From: Gymnogyps californianus
Lineage: Eukaryota; Chordata; Aves; Accipitriformes; Cathartidae
Reading direction: 5' to 3'
Assembly (NCBI RefSeq): GCF_018139145.2
Contig: NC_059500.1
Coordinates: 27,385,437 to 27,449,436, forward strand
Length of the DNA stretch: 64,000 bases
A program made the translations under genes and the position numbers. Below are positions 24,401 to 37,799 of this stretch, piece after piece (position 1 is the first letter of the stretch; every line of letters begins with the position of its first letter). The notes under the pieces were generated by a model. The model was not told where the DNA came from. It ran no database searches and saw only the letters and a list, made by a program, of their open reading frames with translations.

Positions 24401-27113
24401 AACAGAAACATCTTTGGAAATAGAGAGTTGCTGACAGAAATAATTGTTGAACTAGATATTCTGAATGTGTCACAGGTAAATTTTTCAGAGGCACTTAACT
24501 GCTGAGTCAACAGCTCCTTCACAGAACTAAATCTTGAACAAGATTCAGTTCTAACCACTGGTGGAGGCAGACTATGGCTACACAGAACTGCTGTGGTTTG
24601 CATTATTACTGTTCATAGAACATTGCCAAGCATATAGGGCAAAGATCATTCTTGTTGCTCCTACCTTGATACATGCAAAAAATGAGACAAGCTATCCAGC
24701 TGATATAATCACAGTGTATTAATTCACATTGAAGTGTAGTGGCCTAGAAAGTAACTAGTAGAGAAGAAAAAGTCTAGATGCACAAGTAGAATTTGTAGAT
24801 CTGCAGGTGGCACACATATGTGCAGCTGGGTAAGGTGCCTAGATTACAAGGCAGAGGACGGAATGGAGGAAAGAGAAGGTGTGATGGGAGTTTATCAGTT
24901 AGGTGCAGTCGTAGTTAACTCTCTCAGCGTAATGATACTACTATAACCGGTAAAAACATTTCATATCAACAAGCATTCAGAGAAGGGAAAGCTGCAGGAC
25001 AGAAGAGCTAGGAGGAGAATCTCATGCAGAGAGAAAGGAATTAAATGAACATTCCTCAAAGAAAAACCCTCATAGTTCCCATAGGACAGGAAAAGGATAT
25101 GAGACTCAGGAAAATCTCCAACCAGTATTAATTGATGCAATTAAAAACAAATTCTTACTTTGCTCTGACTAAATTTCCTTTAAAAGGTGTTATGTTTCAA
25201 AAGCACAAAAAATTAGATTGCTGTTAATCTGGACTTCTTTCAAATAAAGTAAAAATACTTTGAAAACTTTCAGCCTTCTGTAAGAAATCCTATTCTCTTG
25301 TTAGTTGGATCTAGTATCTGTGTTTTTCTGTTAAGGTCTTTCTAGACACAAGTGTAGACAAACTAATAGAATTGATAGTAAAAGCTAAAAAAATCCCCCA
25401 CTAAATAACCCACCCACCCTCCTAAAAAACCCAAGCCCCTAAGGTAACAATATTGGTAATTAGCACACTGCATAGACACAAAATTAATTTAGAACATATC
25501 AACTGAAATTTGAAGACTCCTTATGCACTCCCATGAAAGGGAAAATGTGGGGGTAAACACATTTACTTAACATGGACTAAAAATGCACATGTGCAGTCAT
25601 GTCTCTTTGCTCATTTAACTCATGAAGGGTCACAAAACCTGCATCAAAAATAGTAAATTCAAAGTGTGTGTGACAGCTTTAATAGGACTCACATTGTCTA
25701 GGAATAGGCTACTGAGGCCACAAGAAGACGGAACCAGTAACATGTCTATTGGGTACGTTTGCTAAACACTGTTTGCATAATTAGACTTAAACACCATAAC
25801 TGGGAATATATCATTTAGTTTATACTAAACTCCCATCAGCACCTTTGTTCTCTGATGGGAACAACAGTACTGCCACTCTGAGGAGTAATATAGAGTGTAT
25901 TTCACCTCAGTCTTAAAAATAGTACAGAACTGCAGCTTATTTTAATATAGCTAAACAAATTATGAACTATACTTCTTTGATTATTCTATTTTACCTGTAG
26001 AATAGGCAGCATAATGTAACAGTGCACTTCAGTTTATTGCTTTATGGATGTGACTTTAGCTGCAGAATCTGCTCTGTTTAAGGAACAGTAAATAATTATA
26101 ATATACATTAAAGAAATCTGTAATATTTGTGAACTTCCTAAATTCAAAGAAATGATTCAATTAATTTAGCACCTTTTGCATTAATCTATTCATTGACTGA
26201 AATTGTAATTATGTGACTAGCAGTTCAATAGATAGTGAGCAAAGAAAGTTAGCTGGAAACTAAAACAGCAAAACATCATTAATTTTTAAAATAATGCCAG
26301 CAAAGCAGTTTGGAAGTACATTACTGCCACTGAGGGAAAAAAAATAAAATCTGTATCTATTACCTTCATTTATGAAATCAGTCTCAAGCAGGCGTTAGAA
26401 AGAGCATGCATATTTAGAAAGGAAAGAAATGAAGCCTTTTTTTTCCAGTAATGAATACTATTTTAAATACTTGCCTATCTTTTCAGTTGCTTTTCTGAAT
26501 TACACCAGACCAATGATTTCTCATTGAAATTTATCAGCTGTCAAGACTTTGGATGTGAAAATAAGTTTGGCTCGGTAAGGATTCAAATGAACTGAGGAAA
26601 TTAAATTAGTTGGGTTATGTTCTTGAAGCTTATTATTCTTTGGAGAAGAAAATGGTGTGAAGGAGAGAAACTTGGCAGAAAGAAGGTAAAGAATCCCTGG
26701 GGAAAATTACATTGTAAATTTTTATAGGAGGGACATGCCACAGCAGATGTGGAAAAAAATATACTTGGCTTAATTAAAAAAAAACTCAATTACTTCCATG
26801 AATCAAGGAAGTTCAGCTGCAACAATATAGACTGTGGGTTTCCTTTTTAAATCTTTTTTGCATTTCTGAAAACACTTCAAGCAAAAAAAATATTTCTAAC
26901 ACGTTGTTTGCTCTTAAAAATTTAAACTGATTTAAAGCTTCTCTCATACCCTAAGAGCTCATCATAATTAACCGTAACCAGTAAAGAATGAGTAAAAACA
27001 TTTTAAATTATTCATCTTTACTGAATTATTTCTCCTTATTTGAATGTGTTTGTATACTTGTGAACTTGGTCATCTACTAGCACACATATGACTCCATGGT
27101 GACATTTTAGGTG
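15464..27113. other. 11.6 kb unique AT-rich region, no gene recognised
   Basis: No recognised gene, RNA gene or transposon. Short frames (for example 17123-17362 minus, 24370-24603 minus) carry no family motif. Minor simple sequence includes a TA run near 20562-20572 and a C-rich patch near 25395-25440. The part at about 25980-26330 is again dense in ATTA/TAAT motifs, but I cannot support a function. Confidence 0.5.
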
Positions 27114-28250
27114 CACAGAATAATTCAGGTCGGAAAAAACCTGTCAAGATCATCTGGTCCCACTTCCATCACTTAATGATAACCTTAGAGTTTTAGCAGG
27201 TTGCTCAGGGCCTTGTTGAATTTTGATTATCTCGTCTCTCATCATCCTTTCACTGTGCACCTCTGGAAAAAAACTAGCTTTATTTTCTTTATAATCTGCC
27301 AACAGGTAGATGAAGAAGGTGATGAGATCTCTTTCTAATACTGTCTTCTCCAGGCTAGAAGAGCCCTGCTCCCTCAACCTCTCCTCACAGCCCAAGTGTT
27401 CTGGCTCATGATCATCTCAGGAGCACTCTTCAGAAATTGCGACAGTTTATCAATGCCTCTCTTCCTTTGGGAAGTCCCAAACTGAACACAACATTCAAGA
27501 TGCAGAATACAAGTAGTTAGTATAGGGAATAATCACATCTCTTGATCCTCTGGCTATGCTCCTGTCATTGGAATTTAGTAAGCAGGTGCCTTTTTAGACG
27601 CATGGTTGCACTGCCAGACTCGTTGCCACCTTTTTGTCCATCAGGACCCTGGTCCTCTTCTGGACAGCCGTTTTACAAGGTTATTCCACTTCAGGCACAA
27701 TATTTTGTGTTTGCCATTACAGACCTTAATATGCCTCCTGCCAGCCAGTTCCTCCAGCCTGTAGAAGTCTCCTTGAATGGCAGCCTTGTCCTGTGCACAC
27801 AGATTGCTTCCCCCAGTTTGCTGTTACCCATAGACACAATGATAGTGCCTTCTATTCCACCACCCATGCCAGTCATTTCTAAAGATGGTAAGACAATGTT
27901 GGAACTCAGATCAAGTACTGAGAAATGCCACTTGTAACCAGCCACTAGATAGGCTCAGTAACTAGACAGGCTTTGAAGAGCAACTGTCTGAGCCTAGCCA
28001 TGCAGACAGTTTTCATCTGTCTTGCAGTCCACCCATTCAATCTGTACCTTCACAGTTTGGCTACCACAGTAGTATAAGAGAGCATGCCACAGGCCCTGCT
28101 AATGTCAAGTTGAATTCCTGACTGCTTATCCCCCTTCCACTGAGCTGGCCATGCCTTCATAAAAGGCAAAGATGGCTTTGTCCACTTCCTCATTTCAATC
28201 AGGCCTTTTGCAGGAGATGCCCACAGTGACATCCTCTTCCCTTCTGACCC
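27114..28250 (-). mobile_element. Old CR1 LINE copy, minus strand
   Basis: Read on the minus strand, this is a degraded CR1 running from within the reverse transcriptase region (around 28100-28250, the segment matching the family's KAFDTV surroundings) to the 3' UTR. The 3' end lies near 27114-27165, where the plus strand reads CACAGAATAATTCAGGT and then GATCATCTGGTCCCACTT, the reverse complement of the CR1 3' UTR consensus. The stretch at 27350-27400 matches the region that in the window-start copy reads LFSLGKRRLWG. Many stops and indels show it is much older than the copy at 1-620. The plus-strand frame at 27542-27937 is antisense CR1, not a gene. The 5' (right) boundary is uncertain by about 100 bases. 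Confidence 0.8.
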
Positions 28251-29439
28251 TGACCAATGGGTTTCTTGCCTGCTCACCTTCCCTGTTTGCCCTGTATCCA
28301 CCCATTGTAGTACTTTAAGACTTGCAAGCTAATCCACCTCTGTAATCCCAGAGGTGCCGTAAGTCTGTGCCTGAACATGGGCTTCAATTCCTCTGTTAGT
28401 TATGAAATCTGCGTGAGTTTCTGTATACAGACATGTCATCTTTCTTTATTCTTTTTGATATTCAGGATGTGAAATCATGTTTAATTGCAAGATACTTAGC
28501 CTGTTATTCTTCCAAATAGCTTTGCATCATATAAATTAATATGCCTCTAATAATAATTAATGTTTAACAAAATCATTGGTAATTAATTAGTGACCGAGAT
28601 TAAGGGTAACATAACAAGGTAAAGGACTTTCAGAAGTCAATGCTTTTCCTAAAATCATTAAATGCAAAAGAATAGACAGGGTCTAGGGTTATTCTGGATA
28701 TTACATGCTTGGTCCAAGTTACACACAACAGGACCACTGGGACATTGTATTTTATTTAAAAAAAAAAAAAAAGAAAAATAGAGAAATCATCTTCAACAGC
28801 TGAAGAAATATGGAACACAGTTTCTATAGTTAATGTCAGCAAATGAGCTTTTGTCTCCAGTACCACATAAAAGCTGTATTTTTGTGCTACTACTGCAAGG
28901 GCCGTAGTCTTGTATTCATCATTTTGGCTTCTGTCTCACTGCATGTTCAGCTTTTCAGATGAATACCTTTCCCAGCTGGAGACTAGCTGTCAGACGTTGG
29001 CTGACATTAAACCCTAGCGGGTAATATGAGCAGGATCAATCACAATTGATGTATAAAATACCTTAGTATATATTACAAAATGCTGATATTATCCTATTTC
29101 TCCTTTGAAAGGAATGCTTAGGATACTATTTTATCTCAGCAACATGGAGTCAAATGACCTCTTCTGAAACATCAGTTCCTATATTGGAGGAAACATTAAT
29201 GACATTTTCACCCTATGAAAACAATTGCTGTCAAGGTAGTTCTTGTTGGTAGCTAAAGTTGAGAAAAAAAATTGTCTTCACACTAAGGACTGTGTTATTA
29301 CTACCTCAAATTTCATATTCATAAAAGCATATAAAAAAGACATTGTCTATGCTTCAAATGGTTCAAGACAGATTAGCCTTTTTCTGAACTATCCCTGAGA
29401 AAATTGCATTTGGTTTATCTCACTTTTAATAATCAATCC
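28251..29439. other. Spacer, no gene; AT-rich motif patch at 28440-28620
   Basis: No gene was seen. A 15-base A run lies near 28757-28771. About 28440-28620 is AT-rich with several TAATTA/ATTAAT cores (for example around 28555-28590), again suggestive only of noncoding regulatory DNA. Confidence 0.4.
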
Positions 29440-29710
29440 TGCAACTGTTTTAGGCAATTTACTTAGTATTTAATTAGTGTAAGAAAACTCTTCCCAAGGA
29501 CTGATCTGAACATTACTAGAATTTAGGCTTGTTGCTTCTTGTCCTGTCAACAGTGGACATTGATAATTGGAGTTGTTCTTTTTTCTCACACTGGCTTTTT
29601 TCATGTTTGATAACTTATCTCTGTTATCAGTTCCCTCTGTAGTTTTCTTTCCTGGGTACTAAGCAGTTCTCAGTGTTTTTCTTATAGGACATGATTTCTA
29701 GACCTTGATT
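29440..29710 (-). mobile_element. Very degraded CR1 fragment, minus strand
   Basis: The plus strand keeps recognisable antisense CR1 landmarks in order: GGCTTGTTGCTTCTTGTCCTG near 29527-29547 (the region of the RTRGNGF motif), a stretch near 29606-29650 corresponding to the GATAAGATC-CCTCTCAG-CTTCTC block, and TTCTTATAGGACATG near 29678-29692 corresponding to the CTCATAGGAGAGATG block. Divergence is high and there are no usable frames. It covers CR1 positions that are also present in the copy at 27114-28250, so it is a separate insertion. Confidence 0.55.
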
Positions 29711-30214
29711 TCAAGCTGAAAGAGCAAAAATGAACTGCAAAAATATGTTTCTCTTCTCTACTCAGGTTATCCACCAAGATAATTTTTAATAATATTTCTT
29801 TGAACTCATATCTTACCCAGATTATCTTTTCCAAATATAAATCAACTTTTCCCCTTTGACATTGTCTGGGCATGACAAAAGTTCCACTTCTTTTGCAGGA
29901 GCCTCCTCAAGATACATAACAGATGCGTAAGATTCATAGGACAATTCCTAGCACAACTCTTCTAGCATTAATAAGGCCTGTATAATTTGAAATTGAAATA
30001 GGTGATTCTTTAGTCTGAACCAGCTAAAAAAAAGAATCAGCTTTCAGTGACATGAGTGTCTGCCTGTGTGCATATGAAACCTCAATTTTACTATTAAAGA
30101 CTAGACCTTTTGATTTCAGAGGTTTAAACTTTCTTTCTAGCTAAAAAGTACTTCACCATATGAAAAAAAGAACCCCAACCCTCGAGAATTAAAAGCTATA
30201 TGTGTATTTTTTTA
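29711..30214. other. Spacer, no gene seen
   Basis: AT-rich unique sequence with no recognised feature. Confidence 0.5.
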
Positions 30215-30219
30215 ATATC

Positions 30220-30809
30220 TGTTGTGGTTTAACCCCAGTAGATGGCTAAGTCCCACAAAGCTGTTTGCTCACTCCCCCTCAGTGGTATGGGGTAGAGAAC
30301 TGGAAGGGTAAAAGTGGGACAACTCATGGGTTGAGATAAAGACAGTTTAACAGCTAAAGCAGCGCATGCAAGCAAAGCAAAATAAGGAATTTATTTAATC
30401 CTTCCCATTGGCAGGCAGGTGTTCAGCCATTTCCAGGAAAGCAGGGCTTCATCACACATAGTGGTTGCTGAGGAAGACAAATACCGTAACTCTGAATGTC
30501 CCCCACTTCCTCCTTCTTTCCCCAGATTTTATTGCTGAGCGCAACACCCTATGGTATGGGATATCCCTTTGGTCAGTTGGGGTCAGCTGTCCCAGCTGTG
30601 TCACCTTCCAGCTTCTTGTGCACCCCCAGCCTGCTCGGTGATGGGACAGCATGAGAAGCAGAAAAGACCCTGATGCTGTGTAGGCACTGCTCAGCAATAC
30701 CTAAAACATCCTGGTATTGTCAACGCTGTTTTCATCACAAATCCAAAACATAGCATCAAACAAGCTACTATGAAGAAGAATTAACTCTATCCCAGCCAAA
30801 ACTAGCACA
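30220..30809 (-). mobile_element. Solo LTR C, divergent subfamily, minus strand
   Basis: This 590-bp LTR on the minus strand reads TGTTGTGGTTTAACCCCAG at its plus-strand left edge and CTAGCACA at the right. It is flanked by a perfect 5-bp duplication ATATC (30215-30219 and 30810-30814). The ends and the outer U3 block match copies A, D and E. The middle (about 30357-30540) does not: there is no AAT microsatellite, the TATA region reads ATTTTATTGCTG instead of a TATATAAA complement, and the poly(A) signal has become GTTAAA (plus-strand TTTAAC, 30346-30351). It is therefore an older or different subfamily of the same LTR. The open frame at 30452-30697 has no meaning of its own. Confidence 0.9.
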
Positions 30810-30814
30810 ATATC

Positions 30815-33800
30815 CAAAACCTGAATAAAACAAGACATGAAGATGCAGGATGTATACAGCATTAAGGTTTTATTTGTTTTAATGAGTTTTTATCTTTTTA
30901 ACTTAACTTGTGAAGCTATGCTGCTCTTTTTGTCAGTCACACAGAAAACCCTTAGTCCAGATCTCTTTTTTTTTTAATACTGTGAATGTTCTGGTCATTA
31001 CTGTCTGTCTGGATCTTGCTTTTGTCTGTTCAGCACTTAGCACAATAGGCAGTAGCACAGAACAGACAGTTCATATTTAGTAAGATCAAGACAAAACCAT
31101 CAGTCATGGGCACTGCTGACTTTCTGATAGAAGCATGTACAGTAGCTGAAAAGGAACCGTTGTAGTTAGGGGCTTGGCTAGCTCATTTTTTTTCCAGGAA
31201 AACTGTTATTTTTATAGCCTCTTAACCTTTCAACTTCTGTTTGAGAATATGTGATGTATTATGTGAAAGAGAGGAGTTTTTGCTGTGTTTTTCACTGTCA
31301 AAATTGTACATGAAGTTCTAAATACATTTATTTTAAAGGAGATGTTCCAAATAATTTTAATGCCAAACTATATTCAAACATTTTCTGTCAAAGAGTCACC
31401 AGACTACAGTGCTGCTCTTCCCCTGGTGAGTGTGCATACAGGATGACAATTTAGTGACAGAAGCTGGTAATAGTACATTTCTCTACTGTATTAACACCTT
31501 CCTGTGCTCATACTGACTGTGACACCTTCACTGGAAAGGGGCCACATGTGCCAATACCTTTCAGTCCTGCTCTAGTTTCCTTACTGTTTTGGAGAGCTGA
31601 CTTGGTCCATGCTAAATCCAGACTTTCCATCTCTCCACAGTATTTTTTCTCCATCACTCTCCTCCAGTTTTCCTTTTCAAGTTTGTTTGTTTGTTTTGGG
31701 GTGGAGTTTTTTTGCTTGATTCATGGAGGTTTTTTAACTTCGCTGTTGCTAAAATTAAACATATTTCCAAGCTATAAAAACAAGCTCCTCTAAGCCTTCC
31801 TACTGTTGAAGGCTGACTGTTCCATTCCACTAATCCTTCAAAAGAACTTCTCCCAAGGACATTTCTTTTCTTCATTGTACTTCAGGGGATTTTCTGGTGC
31901 TCCAAACTTCCTTATTCAGATACTAGAAGAATTAGTTCCCCTAGATTTATCCAATCTGCTATCCCAAATTGATTCCACCTAAAAAGATGATCACCCAAGT
32001 ATAACAGCTGACTTTGTCCCTAATCTGACAGATATGTGATAGCACTGTCAGCATGTAGTAAATTCCACATAAATTGAGGCACTGAGTTTTCAAAACATGT
32101 AAAGCCCAGCTGAAGTAAATTTAACTAAGGAAAAGCATATATTAATGCCTGCAGGATAAAACAAACCTGATAACTGACAAAGCATTTTGTTCAACACTTT
32201 AATTAATTGATTAGAAGTGCCCAGACTTTACAGGTGGAAACAGAACTCAAACCAAGTGGTGGTGAAGAGCTTAATGATTTGGACAATGCTGTTCAGATAG
32301 CATAATATATGATTTATCTTGAGTTTTATTTAGAATGGTTACCATATATATAATAAAATACTCCAGATTTTTATTGTTATACTTCACTGTTTCTCTTTTA
32401 ATTTAAGTGTATCAAGCATTCTTAACTTACACCACTGAGAGCTGAAGAGGAGAAATAAATGCCGTGTAGTCACCCATCTGTTATATCAAAAATAGCAATT
32501 TCCTTTAAAAAGAAGAGTTGCACTCCAAAATTTCAATATTGCCTGGAGACAGCCACTCCCACATACTCTAACACCCTGGAAATCTTTCAGCCTCTTGTCC
32601 TCAGGCTCTGACCTCTCTGTATTATGCGTCTGTGGGGTACAGCTACTGTATCACAAAGATTTGGGGCTACAAGTTGTCTGTAAATGCTTTTAATACTACA
32701 GTTTCTCTTCAGTCCTTTGATGCCAAAGGCACAGGATCTTGTGCAAGGGTGTGTACTGCTGCCTGGAGCCTGATACTTCTGCTACATGCTCTGACACATC
32801 CAAGTGCTGTCTTCTCAGCCCTGTCTTTCTCCAAAAGGGTAAGTCTCTAGCTCTACACGCAGCACTATTGTCTCTGAAACTCTTTTGTATTTCACTTAGT
32901 CCTTAAACGTCCACAATGCTCTTTAAATAAGACTAGAAGTCAAAAAAGATAGCAGTTTACTTTTTCAGTAATGTGATCTTTTTTAATTTACAAAGTTTAA
33001 AGTAGAAGTCTACACTAGAGTCTCATTTGCCCTGTTCCTTGTCAATGCTTTAACTCAACTTCTCCTTGCTTTCAGCCAAATTTGATGGGGGGAGGGGGAA
33101 ACAAAACAATCAACCCCCACCCCCAAAAAACAGGCTTCCTTTTGTCCTTTATCTTTGATGAAGAAAGGGGACACAGTCCTACTCTGTCAGAAATCCTGTA
33201 CTACAGATACAATGTGGGGGAAAGGAGAAATAAAGATATGTGTTCTCTAACACTAGGCCATTTTCTTCTCCATGGAAGACATTAGAAGCAATAGACACTT
33301 GATTATTCAACACACTGACAAAAAGCCATGTTAAGATAGATGGGAAGGTTCCAAGCTTTAGAAGAAAATGCAGTTGATGAAAACTGAGGCTTGCAATAAT
33401 ATGTGGCAAGTCAATTTCTCCATCTGGCAATATGCATATTTACTTAAAATAGAGTTTTCAGAGAAGATCTTACTAGCCATGCTTCCTGAAATCTCATTAA
33501 CCTGAGGTTTAAGCTGTACTTTGCCTGACTTGGAACCACAACCTCTTGAATCAAGCAAGTGCTTGACTAGTCTTGGGTTTGGGTACTCTCTTATCTCGGC
33601 AAAAAAAATGCACAATGGCCTACAAAAGTATTTCTTGCCAAAGCCTTCATCAAGGCCAGTCTACTATAGCAAAAATGTTCAGTTTTTACAAACCTGCGTT
33701 TGCTGAAGTAAAGTAAGAGATGAGTGTGCATTGAAACAATTCCCAGATTAATTTACATGTCTCAGATTAAGCAGGCAGTTTTTGTAACCTTCGGTGTTAG

Positions 33801-36800
33801 TTCCCCTAAAGGGCAAACAAAGGACTGACTTTATTTGAGGAATAAGCCTACTCAGTAAAAACATATAAATTTTACAGTCACTATTTAATTTAAGTGATTG
33901 TTAAATTATGAATTTTCAGTGGAATTACATTAAAAAATCCCTCAGGCAAATATGCAGCAACTGAAATACTGATATTAATATTTGACTTGTGATTCTAAAG
34001 TTAAATTTAATTACTAAAATTCCTGTTTCTACCAGCTTCAAGCATTTAAACAGGATCTTGATGAAATTTTAATTTGTAATGCATTTTAAGGACTAATGTT
34101 TAGAGTAATTAAATTTTATTAGTGGCAGGATATGAAATTAATTTAAAATGAAGATGAGTTCTTTTTTCTAGTACGTCTAATGTTTGTTAAATGTAAATGT
34201 TGTTGAAGTTATTTGAATTGCCTAAGCAGGACATAAGCTGCCCACACTTGACTTGAAATATCACTGCTTCTCACGTTGTTGTTTTTTGTATCAGATCATG
34301 AAAGGATAATACCATAAGTATTCAGTTACATTGACTGGTAATCTCAGTGTATAGTCTACCATGATTTTGAAAGTACAGAGGCAAGCACAAATAATTATGC
34401 TTTAGAGTTCACACTCAAATAATGAATATCATTCCTTCCAGACATCTTTCCAGAATTATATTCAATAAATGATTCTAGCTTCTCCCCTTGACTTCCTCAT
34501 GAATCTCAATTATTGCATACAGAGGGGAACTGGGGAGTGAGACAACAATGAACTGGCAGTCTAGTCCTGCTAGGGAGTCAAAAAAGAGGAAGAGAAGGTG
34601 AACAGTAGTTCTAAAATATTTTCGTAACAAGAAGGCATTCTAAGTGATAAAGAGCAGTTATTCAAAAATGGACTGCAGAAGCAATATCACTGAATCTGAC
34701 TTCTGAAATAAGTTTCATTTCCTGGAAGAATTAAGGAAAGTTATTTCTTTTCATTCCTTTCTGTACTAACAGGGAGATTGTGGATGTTGAATAGTTGAGT
34801 GACAGGGTTTTTGGAAACCCTGTATGTGCCCTGTATTTGGGAGTATATTCCCACTTCTCATTAAAACCCTTCACTACTTTTTGAAGCTTTTAACATTCTT
34901 TATTATGCTTAAAAGTGGTCTAAATGTCTACATGACAACCATGAAAGTATGGCTTCTCAAGAAAGCTCTGCTAAACCCTTTGTTTTGTCTTTCACTGGTC
35001 ATAAAATTCTTCATATTGTAGCACTAAGCACCAAGGCTTCGTCTTCTAAATAGCCTCCTTGTTGTACTTTTCTAACACTGCAGAATTTCCACATTGGAGT
35101 TATCTCCTATCTGGTTGACTCAATGTACAGCCAGCAGAGTGCCATCTGTCTTAATCATATAAACCCTCTATTTATTTAAACTTCTCACTTGAAAAATTAA
35201 GATCTTAACCTATAGGTTAATTTTTGTTTATCTTATATTTCATGTAAGCACTATCGTCTCATTATTGCTTAAGACTTGTTTTCTGCTTTCCAGCTTTCAT
35301 CACTGTTTACTAGAATCAGACACAAAATACCACCATACTTTGCCATTTGATTAATGAGGGATGAAACATTTATTGGGTATTATGAATGCCAGGGTCCCAC
35401 CTGTTGGTAGCATTTGTTCTCCAGCCTGTATCAAAACAAAATCTTTTTTTATATATATTAAAAAAAATATATATATATATAAAACTAAGTTGACGTCTCT
35501 ATCCATATCCAGTTCTTATCTCAGGAGTCTAGAGTAGTATATTTTATGTTTAGTGTCAATAGGTATTTTCAAAAGATATTAGGAACTGATGTATCTGAAC
35601 AAACATGCTTTATTTCTTAAAAATTTGAAAGTTTCACCTTTTCATTCATGTGGCCTTTGTAGCAAGAAGTTGAGCAAAGTGAGAAATAATGACTTAGTAA
35701 GAGCAGCTTAGAAAATTTTACATGTTATTGAATCTTATATCTCTGTTGTTAGGTGCAACTCTATTTTTTAACTGTAGAAGTCAATAGGGGGCCTGACAGA
35801 AATTTGAAATCATACCTTGAAGTTGAGTTTTCCCCAAAAAACCTGGACACACTACATTCCATTGAAGTTATTATTTAAATTCAGTCCTGTCTTAAAGTAA
35901 AACAAAACTGAACTACTTTACTGTCTCTTGTTTTCTGCTAGAAAATAACATACTAGAATTGAATGTAACTATCATAAATCACTGAGAATTAAGTTTGACT
36001 AAAAAGGTTTGGCGTACAATATGTATGACAAATAAAATTATGAAACAAACTTTCAGCCAACAGACTGTAGTTTGATTAACTGCTGTAAGTCAATAGGGTG
36101 TTCTTTGCCTTCTCTGTTAATAGTAACAACCAACTATTCTCAGTTTAAGTGACTCTACTGATATTGTTCTCTGTGTTCAATACTTTCATAAAGACATGTT
36201 GTAGGAAGGCTGGTGATCAATGTTGAGTGATATATCAAAACTGTTTCAGTTTGGGAAAATTAAACAGGCAAACGTAAGCTAACTAGAGAAACTAAGATCT
36301 GTTTTATTGTCTCCATAATGTTTTTACAAAGCAAAACTCTTAAATCATTTCAAGTATTTTGAATTTATTTTAAAGGCAAGAGTATCAGGCATAGGAAACT
36401 TGTACAACAGTACTGGATCCTTACATACTGTAGGTTCAGAAGAGCACACTATTCATCAGTCATAAATCCCACCTATTCATCCATTTCCAGAGAGCCTATA
36501 TTACATGCATTAGAGGAACTACTTGTAAGGAGCTACACAGAGAGAGCTAAGAGTAGGCACACACATTTTGAACAAGAGCACAAACCATTAAAACTAGCTT
36601 TTCTACAACATTTCTGCATAGAACAAAGAAAAAATCCATCTTGCACTTCCTCAAGATAATCCTTTCATCTTGGGTCATGTCTCATTTGAGGAAGACCTAT
36701 AGGAGAATCTTTCTCACTGAGGGCTTGTCTACATGGGAAACTTTTTGCAAAGTAAGCTGCCATGCAGTAAAATCATGTCATAACTTTATGCCTACTACCT

Positions 36801-37704
36801 TCCTAGCATAAACATCTGCAGTTGCTTGTATGGAGCTTTTTCAACAAGCAACATAAATTCACTGAGACCTCATACTTGCATGTTTTGTCCAGCGGCTTGT
36901 TTTCAACACACTGGACTCACTTCCATACCCTGCTTGAATCTTCTTTTGCTTACCCCTTTCCCAGATTTCTTCAGCCTACAGTACACCTCAGTGTAGGATG
37001 GATTAATGATACCAAACATATTCCTAAATTGAATGATCCAATGATGATGTCATGATTGGGTAATAATATAATTCAATCTTTCTCAGAGTTCTGGCTTTTC
37101 ATAATATCTCACTAAATTTACCAATAACCATTATGACCTTAATGAAAATTGTATATGCTTGGGACACTCAGACAAATTTAACATAGATTTAATGAAAATA
37201 CATGAAAGACTGAGGATTTCATGCAGGATAAACAAATTCAAGGTTTAATCCAGAAGTAGATAGTAAAATGAGAAGCTCACAAATCAGCACCATTATTATG
37301 GTGCCTTGGAGTAAAGTTTCTATATATCATATTATAATTTTTCCTGAAGCAATTTATAACAACTTACCTGATAGCATTTAGGAGCTAGTTATCTCTCTGA
37401 AAGAAGCATCTCAGTGGAGTTATTAATTGAAAAAAACCCCCTTTTTTTTTCTGAGAAACTTTAATCTTGTGATCAAATGCAAAAACCTATCTGGTATCCC
37501 TCTTCTGTTCAAAGACTTTACAAACCCCACTGGAAATTATTTTCTCCATTACACCTTTAATGTTTAAAGTACTCTATTTGTTATCTCAAAATGCTTTTGA
37601 AAACTTATCTTTTAGTTTAGCACATTACCTTTTTACAAATATGTTTCAAAGCTGTTATGTACCCAGGAAGCTGAGTGAAGACCCTGTAGTTGCTCTGTTG
37701 ACAC
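30815..37704. other. 6.9 kb unique region, no gene recognised
   Basis: No gene, RNA gene or transposon recognised. About 33840-34215 is AT-rich and packed with TAATTA/AATTAA cores without simple repetition. An AT dinucleotide-rich palindromic patch lies at about 35444-35484. Short frames (for example 31548-31793 plus, 33358-33615 minus, 36822-37055 plus) have no family signature. Confidence 0.5.
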
Positions 37705-37731
37705 GGGGCGGGGGAGGTGGGGTGGGGGGGG
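37705..37731 (+). other. Predicted G-quadruplex motif
   Basis: There are four G runs of at least 4 in 27 bases: 37705-37708, 37710-37714, 37719-37722 and 37724-37731. The loops are C, AGGT and T. Long runs and very short loops fit the canonical G4 pattern well. It lies about 70 bases left of LTR D. Confidence 0.75.
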
Positions 37732-37799
37732 AAGCAGGCATGATCCCATGATTTTATCATTGGCTACATTATTTTTTCATTAGCCATCACCAGACACAT

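Noticed and set aside
27542..27937. Plus-strand frame of 131 codons
   Set aside because: It lies antisense within a degraded minus-strand CR1 copy and its peptide has no independent family signal.
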